Shown here piece by piece: positions 26,739-36,519 of a stretch of DNA of 64,000 nt. The notes beneath the pieces were generated by a model. That model ran no database searches. It had not been told where the DNA came from and worked only from the letters and a program-made list of their open reading frames with translations. The position numbers and the translations under genes were made by a program. The first letter of the stretch is position 1. Every line of letters starts with the position of its first letter. This DNA is from RGIG3159 sp034927685 (GTDB lineage Bacteria > Bacillota > Clostridia > Oscillospirales > Oscillospiraceae). The stretch lies in the NCBI GenBank assembly GCA_034927685.1, contig JAYFPO010000023.1, forward strand, positions 1 through 64,000. The letters run 5' to 3'.

Positions 26739-26754
26739 AAAAGGAGTTGTTTCT

Positions 26755-27639
26755 ATGAAAGGAATCGTTCTGGCCGGCGGCTCCGGCACACGCCTCTACC
26801 CCCTGACCATGGTCACCTCCAAGCAGCTTCTCCCCGTCTACGACAAGCCCATGGTGTATTATCCCCTGTCCGTCCTCATGATGGCGGGCATCCGGGATAT
26901 CCTGATCATCTCCACTCCCACGGACCTGCCGAACTTTGAAAAGCTCCTTGGCGACGGCAGTCAGTACGGCATTTCCCTCTCCTACGCCGTCCAGCCCTCC
27001 CCCGACGGCCTGGCCCAGGCCTTCCTGATCGGCGAAGCGTTCATCGGCGACGACTGCTGCGCCATGGTACTGGGCGACAACATCTTCTACGGCAACGGCT
27101 TTGGTCGCCTGCTGACCCAGGCCGTCCAGGACGCTGAAGCCGGAAAAGCCAGCATTTTCGGGTATTATGTCAATGACCCGGAACGGTTCGGCATCGTGGA
27201 GTTCGACGAAAGCGGCAAGGTCATCTCAGTGGAGGAAAAGCCAAAGCAGCCCAAGTCCAACTACTGTATCACGGGCCTGTATTTCTATGACAACCGCGTG
27301 GTACATATGGCCAAGCAGGTCAGGCCCGGCGCCCGCGGCGAGCTGGAGATCACGGATCTGAACCGCCTCTACCTTGAGGACGGTACGCTCAACGTTCAGC
27401 TTTTGGGCCGCGGCTTTGCGTGGCTGGACACCGGCACCATGGACTCGCTGGTGGACGCCTCCGACTTTGTGCGGATGATCGAGTCCAGACAGGGCATCCA
27501 GATTTCCGCGCTGGAGGAAATTGCCTTCCGCATGGGCTGGATCGACCGGGATACTCTGCTGCAATCAGCGGCACGCTATGGAAAATCCCCCTACGGCGAG
27601 CATTTGAAGCGCGTCGCCGAGGGTAAAATTCGATACTAA
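26755..27639 (+). CDS. rmlA: Glucose-1-phosphate thymidylyltransferase
   Basis: 294 residues from the ATG at 26755, after AAGGAG. KGIVLAGGSGTRLYPLT catalytic loop, DKPMVYYPLSVLMMAGI, LGDNIFYG, EEKPKQPKSNYCITGLYFYD. It makes dTDP-glucose from glucose-1-phosphate and dTTP, the first step to dTDP-L-rhamnose. The next three genes complete the pathway in the order rmlA-C-B-D. Confidence 0.96.
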   Translation: MKGIVLAGGSGTRLYPLTMVTSKQLLPVYDKPMVYYPLSVLMMAGIRDILIISTPTDLPNFEKLLGDGSQYGISLSYAVQPSPDGLAQAFLIGEAFIGDDCCAMVLGDNIFYGNGFGRLLTQAVQDAEAGKASIFGYYVNDPERFGIVEFDESGKVISVEEKPKQPKSNYCITGLYFYDNRVVHMAKQVRPGARGELEITDLNRLYLEDGTLNVQLLGRGFAWLDTGTMDSLVDASDFVRMIESRQGIQISALEEIAFRMGWIDRDTLLQSAARYGKSPYGEHLKRVAEGKIRY

Positions 27640-27654
27640 AATCAGGTGAACTGC

Positions 27655-28206
27655 ATGAAAATCATCAATACGAAAATTCCAGAGGTCAAAATCATCGAAC
27701 CGGACGTCTTTGGCGACAATCGCGGCTACTTTATGGAAACGTGGTCCACTGCAAAATATGAGGCGCTGGACTTTGTTCCTGTGCAGGACAACGAGAGCTT
27801 TACCGCGAAAAAAGGCACCCTGCGGGGGCTCCATTTCCAGCAGTCCCCCATGGCGCAGTCCAAGATTGTCCGGGTTATCACTGGTGCCGTGCTCGATGTG
27901 GCCGTGGACCTGCGCAGCGGCTCGCCCACGTACCTCCAGTGGGTCGGGGTCGAGCTTTCCGCTGAGAACAAGCGGCAGTTTTTTCTTCCCCGCGGCTTCG
28001 CCCATGGCTTCCTGACATTAACCGACGACGTCACCTTCTGCTATAAGACGGACAATCTCTATTCAAAGGAATGCGACCGGTCTGTGCGCTTCGACGATCC
28101 GGCCATCGGCGTCGTCTGGGGCATTTCCGATCCTATCCTGTCCGAAAAAGACAGAAAGGCACCGCTGCTGCAAAACAGCGACTGCAACTTTGTCTATCAT
28201 GTGTAA
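27655..28206 (+). CDS. rmlC: dTDP-4-dehydrorhamnose 3,5-epimerase
   Basis: 183 residues from the ATG at 27655 (AGGTG 6 nt upstream; a GTG at 27646 is also in frame). The RmlC motifs DNRGYFMETW, QDNESFTAKKGTLRGLHFQ (catalytic His), VLDVAVDLRSGSPTY and RGFAHGFLTL are present. Normal length. Confidence 0.95.
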   Translation: MKIINTKIPEVKIIEPDVFGDNRGYFMETWSTAKYEALDFVPVQDNESFTAKKGTLRGLHFQQSPMAQSKIVRVITGAVLDVAVDLRSGSPTYLQWVGVELSAENKRQFFLPRGFAHGFLTLTDDVTFCYKTDNLYSKECDRSVRFDDPAIGVVWGISDPILSEKDRKAPLLQNSDCNFVYHV

Positions 28207-28218
28207 GGAGAATCTGCT

Positions 28219-29241
28219 ATGACGATTATCGTAACCGGCGGTGCCGGCTTTATCGGCAGCAACTTCATCTATTTTCAGCTCAAGAACCATCCCGCGGACC
28301 GAATTGTCTGCCTGGATGCCTTGACCTACGCGGGCAATCTGGCCACGCTGGACGAGGCCATGAAGAACCAGAATTTCCGCTTTGTGAAGGGTGACATCGC
28401 CGACCGCGACTGCGTGAACCGCCTCTTCGAGGAAGAAAAGCCCGATATTGTGGTCAATTTTGCCGCGGAAAGCCATGTGGACCGCTCCATCGAAAATCCG
28501 GAAATTTTCCTGCGCACCAATATCATGGGCACGCAGGTCCTGATGGACGCCTGCCGGAAATGCGGTATCACGCGGTATCACCAGGTCTCCACCGACGAGG
28601 TATACGGCGACCTGCCACTGGACCGTCCCGAGCTGTTTTTCACCGAGGAGACGCCAATTCACACCTCCTCCCCCTATTCCGCCTCCAAGGCCTCCGCGGA
28701 TCTGCTGGTGCTGGCCTACTACCGTACCTTCCATCTGCCGGTGTCCATCACCCGCTGCTCCAACAACTACGGCCCTTACCATTTCCCGGAGAAGCTGATT
28801 CCGCTCATGATCTCCCGGGCGCTGGCCGACGAGCCCCTGCCGGTCTACGGCACCGGAGAAAACATTCGCGACTGGCTGTATGTGGAGGACCACTGCTCCG
28901 CCATTGATCTGGTCGTCCGCAAGGGCCGTGTCGGCGAGGTTTACAACGTCGGCGGCCACAACGAGCGGACCAATCTGGAGGTCGTCACCACCATCCTGCG
29001 GCAGCTCGGCAAACCGGAAAGCCTGATCCACTACGTCACGGATCGTCCCGGACACGATATGCGCTACGCCATTGACCCCACGAAAATCCACGGCGAGCTG
29101 GGCTGGCTGCCTGTCACCAAGTTTGACGACGGCATCAAGCTGACCGTCGACTGGTATCTGGAGCATAAGGCCTGGTGGCAGAATATTCTGGCGGGCGATT
29201 ACCAAAACTATTACGAGCGGATGTACAAGGACCGCTGCTAA
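28219..29241 (+). CDS. rmlB: dTDP-glucose 4,6-dehydratase
   Basis: 340 residues. NAD-binding TGGAGFIGSNFI at the N-terminus, VNFAAESHVDRSIENP, the STDEVYGDL catalytic segment, and YSASKASADLLVLAY (Tyr-x3-Lys). Third gene of the rml set, ~12 nt after rmlC. Confidence 0.96.
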   Translation: MTIIVTGGAGFIGSNFIYFQLKNHPADRIVCLDALTYAGNLATLDEAMKNQNFRFVKGDIADRDCVNRLFEEEKPDIVVNFAAESHVDRSIENPEIFLRTNIMGTQVLMDACRKCGITRYHQVSTDEVYGDLPLDRPELFFTEETPIHTSSPYSASKASADLLVLAYYRTFHLPVSITRCSNNYGPYHFPEKLIPLMISRALADEPLPVYGTGENIRDWLYVEDHCSAIDLVVRKGRVGEVYNVGGHNERTNLEVVTTILRQLGKPESLIHYVTDRPGHDMRYAIDPTKIHGELGWLPVTKFDDGIKLTVDWYLEHKAWWQNILAGDYQNYYERMYKDRC

Positions 29242-29253
29242 GGAGAGAATATC

Positions 29254-30108
29254 ATGAACGTGCTGGTAACCGGCGTCAAGGGCCAGTTGGGCTACGACGT
29301 CTGCAAGCGGCTGGATGCGCTGGGCATTTCCTACAAGGGCGTGGATATTGAGGACTGCGATCTGACCAAGCGGGAGCAGGTTCTTGCCTTGGTGGAGGGT
29401 TATCGCCCGGACGCGGTGATCCACTGCGCCGCCTACACGGCGGTAGACAAGGCTGAGGACAATCGTGAGCTGGTCACTGCCGTCAATGTAGGCGGGACCC
29501 GGAACGTCGCCGAGGCCTGCAAGGCAGTCGGTGCAAAGATGGTCTACATTTCAACGGACTATGTGTTTGACGGTTCAGGTGCCCAGGAATGGAAGCCGGA
29601 CGACGCCCGCTGCCCTGTCAATTTCTACGGTCTCAGCAAGGCGCAGGGCGAGGATGCCGTTCGGGAAACGCTGGACCGCCACTTCATCGTCCGCATCACC
29701 TGGGCCTTTGGCATCAACGGAAACAACATCATCAAAACCGTGCTGCGGCTGGGCAAGGAGCGCGAGGAGCTGAGCTTTGTCACCGATCAGATTGCCTCCC
29801 CCACCTATACCGCCGATCTGGCCGTGCTGCTGTGCGACATGATACAGACCGATCAGTACGGAACTTATCACGCCACCAACGAGGGCTACTGCAGCTCCTG
29901 CGAGCTGGCCTGTGCCATTCTGAAAGAGGCAGGCATCACCACTTGCCGCATCAGCCCTATCCTGACCGCGGACTACCCGTCGCGCGCGGCGCGTCCGCTC
30001 AACTCCCGTCTGTCGAAGGACAAGCTGGAGGAGGCCGGCTTCCGCCGCCTCCCCTCCTGGCAAGACGCCCTGCACCGGTTCGTACAGGAGTTTGAAAGCC
30101 GCACATAA
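29254..30108 (+). CDS. rmlD: dTDP-4-dehydrorhamnose reductase
   Basis: 284 residues. MNVLVTGVKGQLGYDVCKRL, AAYTAVDKAEDN, YISTDYVFDGSG, YGLSKAQGEDAV (Tyr-x3-Lys) and RITWAFGINGNN are RmlD hallmarks. It makes the final dTDP-L-rhamnose using NAD(P)H. Last gene of the operon, followed by a strong terminator. Confidence 0.95.
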   Translation: MNVLVTGVKGQLGYDVCKRLDALGISYKGVDIEDCDLTKREQVLALVEGYRPDAVIHCAAYTAVDKAEDNRELVTAVNVGGTRNVAEACKAVGAKMVYISTDYVFDGSGAQEWKPDDARCPVNFYGLSKAQGEDAVRETLDRHFIVRITWAFGINGNNIIKTVLRLGKEREELSFVTDQIASPTYTADLAVLLCDMIQTDQYGTYHATNEGYCSSCELACAILKEAGITTCRISPILTADYPSRAARPLNSRLSKDKLEEAGFRRLPSWQDALHRFVQEFESRT

Positions 30109-30111
30109 GAA

Positions 30112-30150
30112 AAAAGCTGTCGTTCCGCCTGCGGAACGACAGCTTTTTGA
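30112..30150 (+). terminator. Terminator of the exopolysaccharide operon
   Basis: AAAAGCTGTCGTTCCGC / GCGGAACGACAGCTTTTT stem of about 17 bp with a 4-nt loop. The T-run directly follows the stem. The stretch 30151-30349 after it has a weak open frame (MELFILFSQEIVTTEQYEDY...) without an RBS, which I do not call. Confidence 0.92.
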
Positions 30151-30349
30151 TCGTCGCATGGAATTATTTATCCTGTTCTCCCAGGAAATCGTCACGACCG
30201 AACAGTATGAGGATTATGACGGAGAGCGCTGGGAAGCTGACATGAAGTCCATCTTCCCGGTATATGGATTAAGCGAAGTTAATCAGCCTTGCCGAAGAAC
30301 CGAGTTTGCTCAATATGGGAACATTGTTTTCACTCGCATCGTTCCATCG

Positions 30350-30958
30350 CTATAATAGAGCTTCAATTTGCTTTTTTGACTTTCTATCCAATATTTCGCC
30401 TGACAATGCGCTTAAGATGAAGCTTTCTATTTCATCTGTTTTTAGATCTTTCCTGATTACAAGCAGCACATTCAATATATCAAGCAGTATGGACTTCCGC
30501 ATGGTTTCTTTTACCGCCATAAGGTTAATGGAAAGAAGTCCGGAGGCTATCCTATCATTTAAGCCCGGCTGAAACGATGAAATTTTGCCTAATGATTGAA
30601 TGCATTGGCGTATTGTGATTGGCTTTTCGTCATTCAAGAGTTTCAGGAAATCATCGATTATATCCACGATCTTTCTTTGGGTGTCCCATTTTACGTTCTC
30701 TGCAATCAACATCAGCCCGATACTGCGCTGATAGGAATTATCACTTTTCAGCTTATTGAGAAAGCTGTCCCAATGCGGGTAAACATCCTCGAAAAATGAT
30801 GATCTGCTTTGTAAAAGAAGAAATGCCTGATACCTGACGTTATCGTCTTTTAACGATAGCCATTCTACGAGCTGCGGCACATCATCCTTACTAAGCGCCC
30901 TTGACGCCTCCTTTAAATCACTTTTTGAGATTGACATGATATCCTCTATTGAAATCAT
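30350..30958 (-). CDS. HEAT/armadillo-like helical repeat protein, function unknown
   Basis: 202 residues from the ATG at 30958 (GAAGGCGG 7 nt upstream). Repeated helical pairs such as DDVPQLVEWLSLKDDNVRYQ, then AFLLLQSRSSFFEDVYPHWD and SYQRSIGLMLIAENVKWDTQ give a HEAT-like solenoid; no enzyme motif. The gene is clearly AT-richer than both neighbouring operons and sits alone between a plus-strand terminator and phosphoglucomutase, so it may be acquired. Some Clostridia carry similar solitary HEAT proteins. Role unknown. Confidence 0.6.
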   Translation of the reverse strand: MISIEDIMSISKSDLKEASRALSKDDVPQLVEWLSLKDDNVRYQAFLLLQSRSSFFEDVYPHWDSFLNKLKSDNSYQRSIGLMLIAENVKWDTQRKIVDIIDDFLKLLNDEKPITIRQCIQSLGKISSFQPGLNDRIASGLLSINLMAVKETMRKSILLDILNVLLVIRKDLKTDEIESFILSALSGEILDRKSKKQIEALL

Positions 30959-31085
30959 TGTTAATCCGCCTTCCAAAAAAACAATAATCGCATTTCTTTA
31001 TATTGGAATGTCATAAACATAATCTAACAAAAGCATAGTTGTTATAGTTCTATTTTACCGTTTTTTATATCCTCACGAAACTTCT

Positions 31086-31220
31086 CTACGAGATTTTCTG
31101 TCAATTAAAAAGGTGGAATCCATTTGCGAGGGTATTTTTTGGCCTGCAAGGCCGATGACGAGAATGCGGCGGGACGGAACATGACCCGCAAAGATGTCAT
31201 TTTTTTGTGGGAGTACAGTA
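31086..31220. other. AT-rich intergenic stretch with a protein-like fragment
   Basis: No gene. On the plus strand one frame reads RGYFLACKADDENAAGRNMT then RKDVIFLWEYS before a stop, with no start or ribosome site. It looks like a piece of a larger coding sequence or a widespread repeat remnant. I cannot identify the source. Confidence 0.3.
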
Positions 31221-32915
31221 TCATGCGCGCGCTTTGACCTTCTCCACCCACTGGTTCAACGCACTCTCCAGCGCTGCCACAACCTCCGCGCTGTGCGCGC
31301 AGGTCTCGCCGCAGGCAGAGAGGTAGATTTTGAGCTTTGGCTCCGTTCCAGAGGGACGCACCGTGACCACGGTGCCGCCTTTCAGGTGGTACTGCATCAC
31401 ATCGGCCTTGGGCAAACCGGTGCCGTCGGCTAGATAATCCCGCGCCGTCTCCACCGGAATCCCGGCGATCTCCGTAAACACGCGCTCCCGCAGCGCGCCC
31501 ATCATGCGCTGCATCTGCCGGAATCCAGCCGCGCCCTCAAAGGTAAAGTTCATTAGTTTCTCCGTATAGCAGCCGAACGTTTGATAGGCCTCCTGGAGGC
31601 CGTCCAGCGGCGTTTTACCCTGCGCACGGTACCAGGCAAACATTTCACAGATCAAAAGGCTCGAGTTGACCGCGTCCTTATCACGGACCTCCGTGCCGCT
31701 GAGATAGCCGTAACTCTCCTCAAAGCCGAAAATGTAGCGATCCAGACCGCCCTGCCGCTCCAGCAGTGCGATCTGCTCGCCGATGTACTTAAACCCCGTC
31801 AGCACGTTAAACATCCGAACGCCGTAATGCGCGGCCACACGTTCTGCCATTTTAGTCGTGACGATGGTTTTGACGGCCACGGGCTCCGCCGGCATTCTCC
31901 CCCGCTGCAGCCGCATCCGGCAGATGTAGTCCAGAAGCAGAACACCCATCTGGTTGCCACTGATCAGATGGAAAGTGTCATCGACCTTCACCGCTGTGCC
32001 AACCCGGTCACAGTCCGGGTCCGTGGCCAGCACATAGGCCGCGCCGGTCTCTTCGGCGCAGCGGATTGCCACGTCAAGCGTCTGCCGGATTTCCGGATTG
32101 GGATAGGGACAGGTCGGAAAATCGCCGTTCGGATGCTTTTGTGCCTCCGGAATCTGAAGCTTTGTAAAGCCGTTGCGGGCCAGGCTCTGCGGCACACAGC
32201 TGATGCCGGCACCGTTCAGTGGAGTATAGACAATGGCAAAGTCACGGGGCACGGCGTCGTCCAGCAAGGACTCCCGGTCAATCGCCTGCAAATAGGCCTC
32301 AATGGCCTCCTCACCGATGTAGGACACGATCCCCCGCTCCAGCGCCGTTTCCAACGGTATGGTTTTGACTCCGTCGAACATATCGGTCTCCGCGATGCAG
32401 GAGAGAATCTCCTCCGCCGCCTGGGATGTGATTTGACAGCCGTCGGGACCGTAGACCTTGTATCCGTTGTATTGGGCTGGGTTGTGGCTGGCCGTGACAT
32501 TGATGCCGCCGTCACAATGGAAGTACCGCACGGCAAAGGACAGACACGGCGTCGGCATGAGCTGTCGATATAGATGGACGCGAATGCCGTTTCCCGCGAA
32601 AATGGACGCAGCATACTCCGCAAAGCGTGTGGAATTCCGGCGGCTGTCATAGGCGATTGCAACGCTTGGGTCCTTGCTCCGCCGCAACAGATAGGCGCAA
32701 TAGCCCTGCGTCGCGCGCCCCACCGTGTAGACGTTCATGCGGTTTGTGCCGGCGCCCAGCACACCCCGCAGACCGGCGGTGCCGAATTCCAGCTCCCGGT
32801 AGAACCGATCCTCGATCTCCGAGGCCTGCCCCGTAATCTCCTGCAGCTCCTCTTGCAGCGCCGGGTCCGCCGTAGCACAGCGCAGCCAGCGTTCATAGTT
32901 TTCCAGCAAATTCAT
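31221..32915 (-). CDS. Phosphoglucomutase / phosphomannomutase family enzyme
   Basis: 564 residues from the ATG at 32915 (GGGAGTG 6 nt upstream; the upstream in-frame extension has no site). Active-site phosphoserine loop NVTASHNPAQYNGYK, metal loop TDPDCDRVG, sugar-binding FGFEESYGYLSG and phosphate-binding VRPSGTEPKLKIY. The PgcA-type family of Firmicutes interconverts glucose-6-P and glucose-1-P. That supplies both GlgC (glycogen) and RmlA (rhamnose), matching its place between the polysaccharide clusters. Own sigma-A promoter. Confidence 0.92.
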   Translation of the reverse strand: MNLLENYERWLRCATADPALQEELQEITGQASEIEDRFYRELEFGTAGLRGVLGAGTNRMNVYTVGRATQGYCAYLLRRSKDPSVAIAYDSRRNSTRFAEYAASIFAGNGIRVHLYRQLMPTPCLSFAVRYFHCDGGINVTASHNPAQYNGYKVYGPDGCQITSQAAEEILSCIAETDMFDGVKTIPLETALERGIVSYIGEEAIEAYLQAIDRESLLDDAVPRDFAIVYTPLNGAGISCVPQSLARNGFTKLQIPEAQKHPNGDFPTCPYPNPEIRQTLDVAIRCAEETGAAYVLATDPDCDRVGTAVKVDDTFHLISGNQMGVLLLDYICRMRLQRGRMPAEPVAVKTIVTTKMAERVAAHYGVRMFNVLTGFKYIGEQIALLERQGGLDRYIFGFEESYGYLSGTEVRDKDAVNSSLLICEMFAWYRAQGKTPLDGLQEAYQTFGCYTEKLMNFTFEGAAGFRQMQRMMGALRERVFTEIAGIPVETARDYLADGTGLPKADVMQYHLKGGTVVTVRPSGTEPKLKIYLSACGETCAHSAEVVAALESALNQWVEKVKARA

Positions 32916-32967
32916 CGTGTTCACTCCCGTATTTTTCGTATGGAATCGATGCGTTTCCCTCACAAAC

Positions 32968-32996
32968 AGTATAGCCCACGGCAGCACAAATGTCCA
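32968..32996 (-). promoter_or_regulatory. Sigma-A promoter of phosphoglucomutase
   Basis: Minus strand: TGGACA (32991-32996), 17-nt spacer, TATACT (32968-32973). Confidence 0.75.
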
Positions 32997-33830
32997 GCCG
33001 CAGGCTTGAAAACAGAAAGACGCACCGCAAAAATACCGCTTTGCTGCGCGGCAACTCCGCTGATAATTTGGCGTTTCACAAATTCAGGCGCCCGATTGCC
33101 GCTGGCGGCAGCGGCAGCATCGTCTTTGAAATCGTGTTTTGCAGCATTTGGTTTGACGGACTGTGGTTTCATTGGGTCGGTTTTCCGCCTGCGTCCGCGC
33201 GCCTCAACACTGGATGGCGTCGACATCAGATTTCAGCTTCAATGCAGAATGGTGTAGACCCATCAGAATGATATCTAAGATTATTTCCGAATCATTACCA
33301 CTGATTGACCACCGCAGAATAGCGCTGGGTGATCTTCACGACTTTTAAGGACACATTTGCTTCGATATTATTCGGTCCAGGCCTTCCGTAATCACCGTTT
33401 CGGTTCACCACGCAGAAGGATCCACCGCCTTCAGGAGTGAAATCCTTCCATACCGCACCATGCAAGCCTTTTGTCCATTGCCGTGGGACGCCCCGCCGAA
33501 CTGCAAATGCATACGCTGGGCAGGGATGCCCATTGGATGTAAAAAACATGATTTCTCCGACCGCGTGTTGCTGTCAGAAACCACTTCAAAAGCATTCATC
33601 TACAAGCATTTGTGTCATAGGATCCAGGTGGCTTATGCTGGATTTCGCGTTCTCAAGGTGGAAGTCTGATTGCTCAAAATGTTCGCGGTTTCAGGATGGC
33701 AGGCGCAGAGAATCGGAATATCATACTACTCTGCCTTTATTTCGATAGCCATAACTTGTGCGGCAAAGTTTTTCTCCGTATCGATGTAAGCAAAAGAAAA
33801 TGAACTTATATTGTTCCGCTCTCAGCTTCC
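32997..33830. other. Decayed region between phosphoglucomutase and the CapD-like gene
   Basis: No intact gene. Minus-strand pieces look protein-like but are broken: SFSFAYIDTEKNFAAQVMAI then EIKAE and stop (about 33737-33815), and a frame at 33295-33549 reading GAVWKDFTPEGGGSFCVVNR then NGDYGRPGPNNIEANVSLKV. Neither has a ribosome site and they are in different frames. This suggests one or two lost surface-type genes. The short plus-strand frames have no support. Confidence 0.4.
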
Positions 33831-35735
33831 TCATGCGGGCGTCACAGTACATGCAACCCGAACTTCCATCTTACCGTTGACAACCTCCGGCGGCAGAAAA
33901 TCCGGAACACAACGGTGCAATGCTTTAAAAACATCCGCTTTATCGGCTGCGGAAACAGCATATTTTAAGTCGTTTAGAATTGCACTCATTTGCTGTGTTG
34001 AAACGGGGTCCACGTTTTCAACGTAGATCAAGCGGTTTTCCGTCCGATACTGATTGTCGTTTCCGACAAGAAGTTCTTCATAGAGCTTTTCACCCGGGCG
34101 CAGTCCAACCTCGACGATAGAAATATCCTCATATGGAATGTACCCGGAAAGCCGGATTAAGTTTTCAGCCAAATTCAGAATTTTGACCGGTTTCCCCATA
34201 TCCAGTACAAATACCTCAGAACCGTTTGCGATCGAACCGGCCTGAAGTACCAGGGAAACTGCTTCAGAAATTGTCATAAAGTAGCGTACAATCCGCTTAT
34301 CGGTGATGGTGACAGGGCCGCCATCTTCAATTTGCTTTTGGAAAAGAGGAATGACCGAGCCGTTCGACCCGAGCACGTTTCCAAATCGGACGGTGACAAA
34401 CTCTGTTTTGCTGTGCCCGCGCATGCTGGAGAGAATCATTTCACAGATACGTTTCGTCGCTCCCATAATGCTTGTGGGATTGACCGCTTTGTCCGTGGAA
34501 ATCAAAACAAACTTTTCCGTGCCTGCTTCATGCGCGGCCCGCACAACGTTCCACGTGCCAAATACATTATTATTGACTGCCTCCCGCGGGCTGGCTTCCA
34601 TCAATGGCACATGCTTATGCGCTGCCGCGTGAAAAACCAACTCCGGGCTGTATTTTTTGAACAATTCACGAACCAACGCCGCATCCTGAACCGTGGCAAT
34701 CTCTGTCACCAGATCCAGTGAAGTCCCGTACTGTCGAAGCAAGTCCTGCTGCAATTCATAGGTGCTGTTTTCATAGACGTCCAGAATCACCAACTTTTTC
34801 GGAGACATTGCCGCAATTTGACGACAAAGTTCGGAACCGATGGAGCCGCCTCCGCCAGTGACCAGCACGCATTTTCCCTGGATCATCTCCTGCACGCCCG
34901 CACCATCCAGTGTGATCGGCTCCCGGTCCAGCAGATCCTCAACCTGGACGCTCCGCATCTGCGAAAGCAAGGAGGCCGGTGCAGCCAGCTGTTTGACGCG
35001 GTCGGGCAGAATATGAAGTTTGCAGCCCGTTTGCGCGCAGATGTTTAAAATCTCACTGCGCCGCTCCCCGGATAGGGAAGGAATCGCGAGGATCAGATCC
35101 GTAATGCCGCAGTCTTTCCAAAAAACGTGAATTTTACTGATGGGCCCGCGAACCGGCACATTCATCATGCGCATGCCGATGCGGTCCGGGTCATCGTCAA
35201 ACACCATCACTGGCTCATATGGCGAATGGGATTTGAACTGGAGTTCTCGCAGCAATGCTGCACCCGCCTCGCCTGCGCCAATGATGCCGGTTTTTCGAAC
35301 GAAGCCGTCTTTCCGCCGGCTGACCTGCCGTTTCCGTCTCCGGTAAACGCGGTAGCCGAAACGCACCAGCAGCATCCCAATCAGCGACATTCCAAGAACA
35401 GCGCTCATATACAGCCCTGCCAACTGTCTTTGGAAAAACAGCTTTGTCCCCACCAGATACAGGGCGGTACCACAACCGAACCCACCCAGAAGAGCCAGAT
35501 ATTCTTTTCCTTCCGCATAGCGCCACAAGCTGTCGTAGGTGTGAAAAAACAGATTAAATAGAATGATGCACACAAACCAGACGGACAAATTGGTCAACAG
35601 CGGCCATAACCGGCGAGCACCTGTCCCGTTTCCTAATGGACTGAGGACAAATAAAATTACCGCGGTACCGGCCATGATTGACAAATCCATAAAAAAAACC
35701 ATCTGTTTTCGTTTTTGAGAGGATAGCTTCCTCAT
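33831..35735 (-). CDS. CapD/WbpM-like membrane nucleotide-sugar dehydratase
   Basis: 634 residues, normal for the long membrane form. Four N-terminal membrane spans (~12-115), a CoA-binding-like domain with IIGAGEAGAALLRELQ (~150), then the extended SDR domain: VLVTGGGGSIGSELCRQ (~290), ILDVYENSTYELQQ, HAAAHKHVPLMEASP and STDKAVNPTSIMGATKR (~413, catalytic lysine). The family makes 4-keto-6-deoxy sugars from UDP-GlcNAc, giving precursors such as QuiNAc, FucNAc or bacillosamine. Last gene of the minus-strand wzz-kinase-phosphatase group. Confidence 0.9.
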   Translation of the reverse strand: MRKLSSQKRKQMVFFMDLSIMAGTAVILFVLSPLGNGTGARRLWPLLTNLSVWFVCIILFNLFFHTYDSLWRYAEGKEYLALLGGFGCGTALYLVGTKLFFQRQLAGLYMSAVLGMSLIGMLLVRFGYRVYRRRKRQVSRRKDGFVRKTGIIGAGEAGAALLRELQFKSHSPYEPVMVFDDDPDRIGMRMMNVPVRGPISKIHVFWKDCGITDLILAIPSLSGERRSEILNICAQTGCKLHILPDRVKQLAAPASLLSQMRSVQVEDLLDREPITLDGAGVQEMIQGKCVLVTGGGGSIGSELCRQIAAMSPKKLVILDVYENSTYELQQDLLRQYGTSLDLVTEIATVQDAALVRELFKKYSPELVFHAAAHKHVPLMEASPREAVNNNVFGTWNVVRAAHEAGTEKFVLISTDKAVNPTSIMGATKRICEMILSSMRGHSKTEFVTVRFGNVLGSNGSVIPLFQKQIEDGGPVTITDKRIVRYFMTISEAVSLVLQAGSIANGSEVFVLDMGKPVKILNLAENLIRLSGYIPYEDISIVEVGLRPGEKLYEELLVGNDNQYRTENRLIYVENVDPVSTQQMSAILNDLKYAVSAADKADVFKALHRCVPDFLPPEVVNGKMEVRVACTVTPA

Positions 35736-35801
35736 TGCTTTCTCATCCTTTCTTCTCCTATTTCAATACGGCAGCCAAAACAGTAGTTCCCGAGCTCTTG
35801 C

Positions 35802-36491
35802 CTATACGGTGTTCAGACCATGCAAAAGCGCTTCTGTGTGCTGCATCAGTGACTCTGCATATTTCCCAAGAAACTGTACCGCCCGGTTATATTGCCGGTA
35901 TGCGTCTTCCGAGATTCCGTGCAGATCACTGCCCAGTGCGCAGACGCGATCCTGCATCACAAGCGTTTTCCACTCTCTGCGCCGCAATGGCGGGCGGAAA
36001 GCGTCCGCGTTCAACTGAAACGGGAGCCCCATGTTCAACGCTCTCTGCACTGTCTGCTGGCTATAACGATCCAAATGAGCAAGAACGGGATGAAATTCCA
36101 TATTCTGAAGTGCACAAACTGAATCCCAGACGCTCTCCGAAATAGAATCGAAGGGAAGCTCCAGAAGAATGACCCGATCGGTCCCTTGAATGCACAGCTG
36201 TTCAAGCCTCTCCATCCTTGCCATCCCGGGGCAGGCCAAAACTTCCGCGCCTAAAATAACCTGCGGATCGGATGCGCGCTGAACAGAACGCAGCAGCGCG
36301 GCGCCTCGCATCTGCCGCTCAACAAACTGTTCCACCGTATGGCGATGCGGATAAAAATGAGGAGTTGCCACGATCGCCGAGATACCATATGTCCTGGCCA
36401 TATCCATCTGTTTGCGTGTCATATCCGCACTGTCACAGCCATGATCGGCCAACGGCAGGATATGCGCGTGAAAGTCAATTAGCATGTCCAT
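35802..36491 (-). CDS. PHP-type protein tyrosine phosphatase (CpsB/YwqE/CapC)
   Basis: 229 residues. The metal-binding N-terminal motif DFHAHILPLADHGC, the ATPHFYPHRHT segment and VLAHLDRYSQ near residue 140 match manganese PHP phosphatases of capsule loci. It would dephosphorylate the BY-kinase tail encoded just upstream. The start may be the ATG at 36491 or 36485. Confidence 0.88.
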   Translation of the reverse strand: MDMLIDFHAHILPLADHGCDSADMTRKQMDMARTYGISAIVATPHFYPHRHTVEQFVERQMRGAALLRSVQRASDPQVILGAEVLACPGMARMERLEQLCIQGTDRVILLELPFDSISESVWDSVCALQNMEFHPVLAHLDRYSQQTVQRALNMGLPFQLNADAFRPPLRRREWKTLVMQDRVCALGSDLHGISEDAYRQYNRAVQFLGKYAESLMQHTEALLHGLNTV

Positions 36492-36519
36492 CGTCCTTAG
36501 AAACTAATTCAGCCGGCTC

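Noticed and set aside
30158..30355. Small gene after the exopolysaccharide terminator
   Set aside because: No ribosome site and no family; the open frame overlaps the HEAT gene's end. Not enough support.
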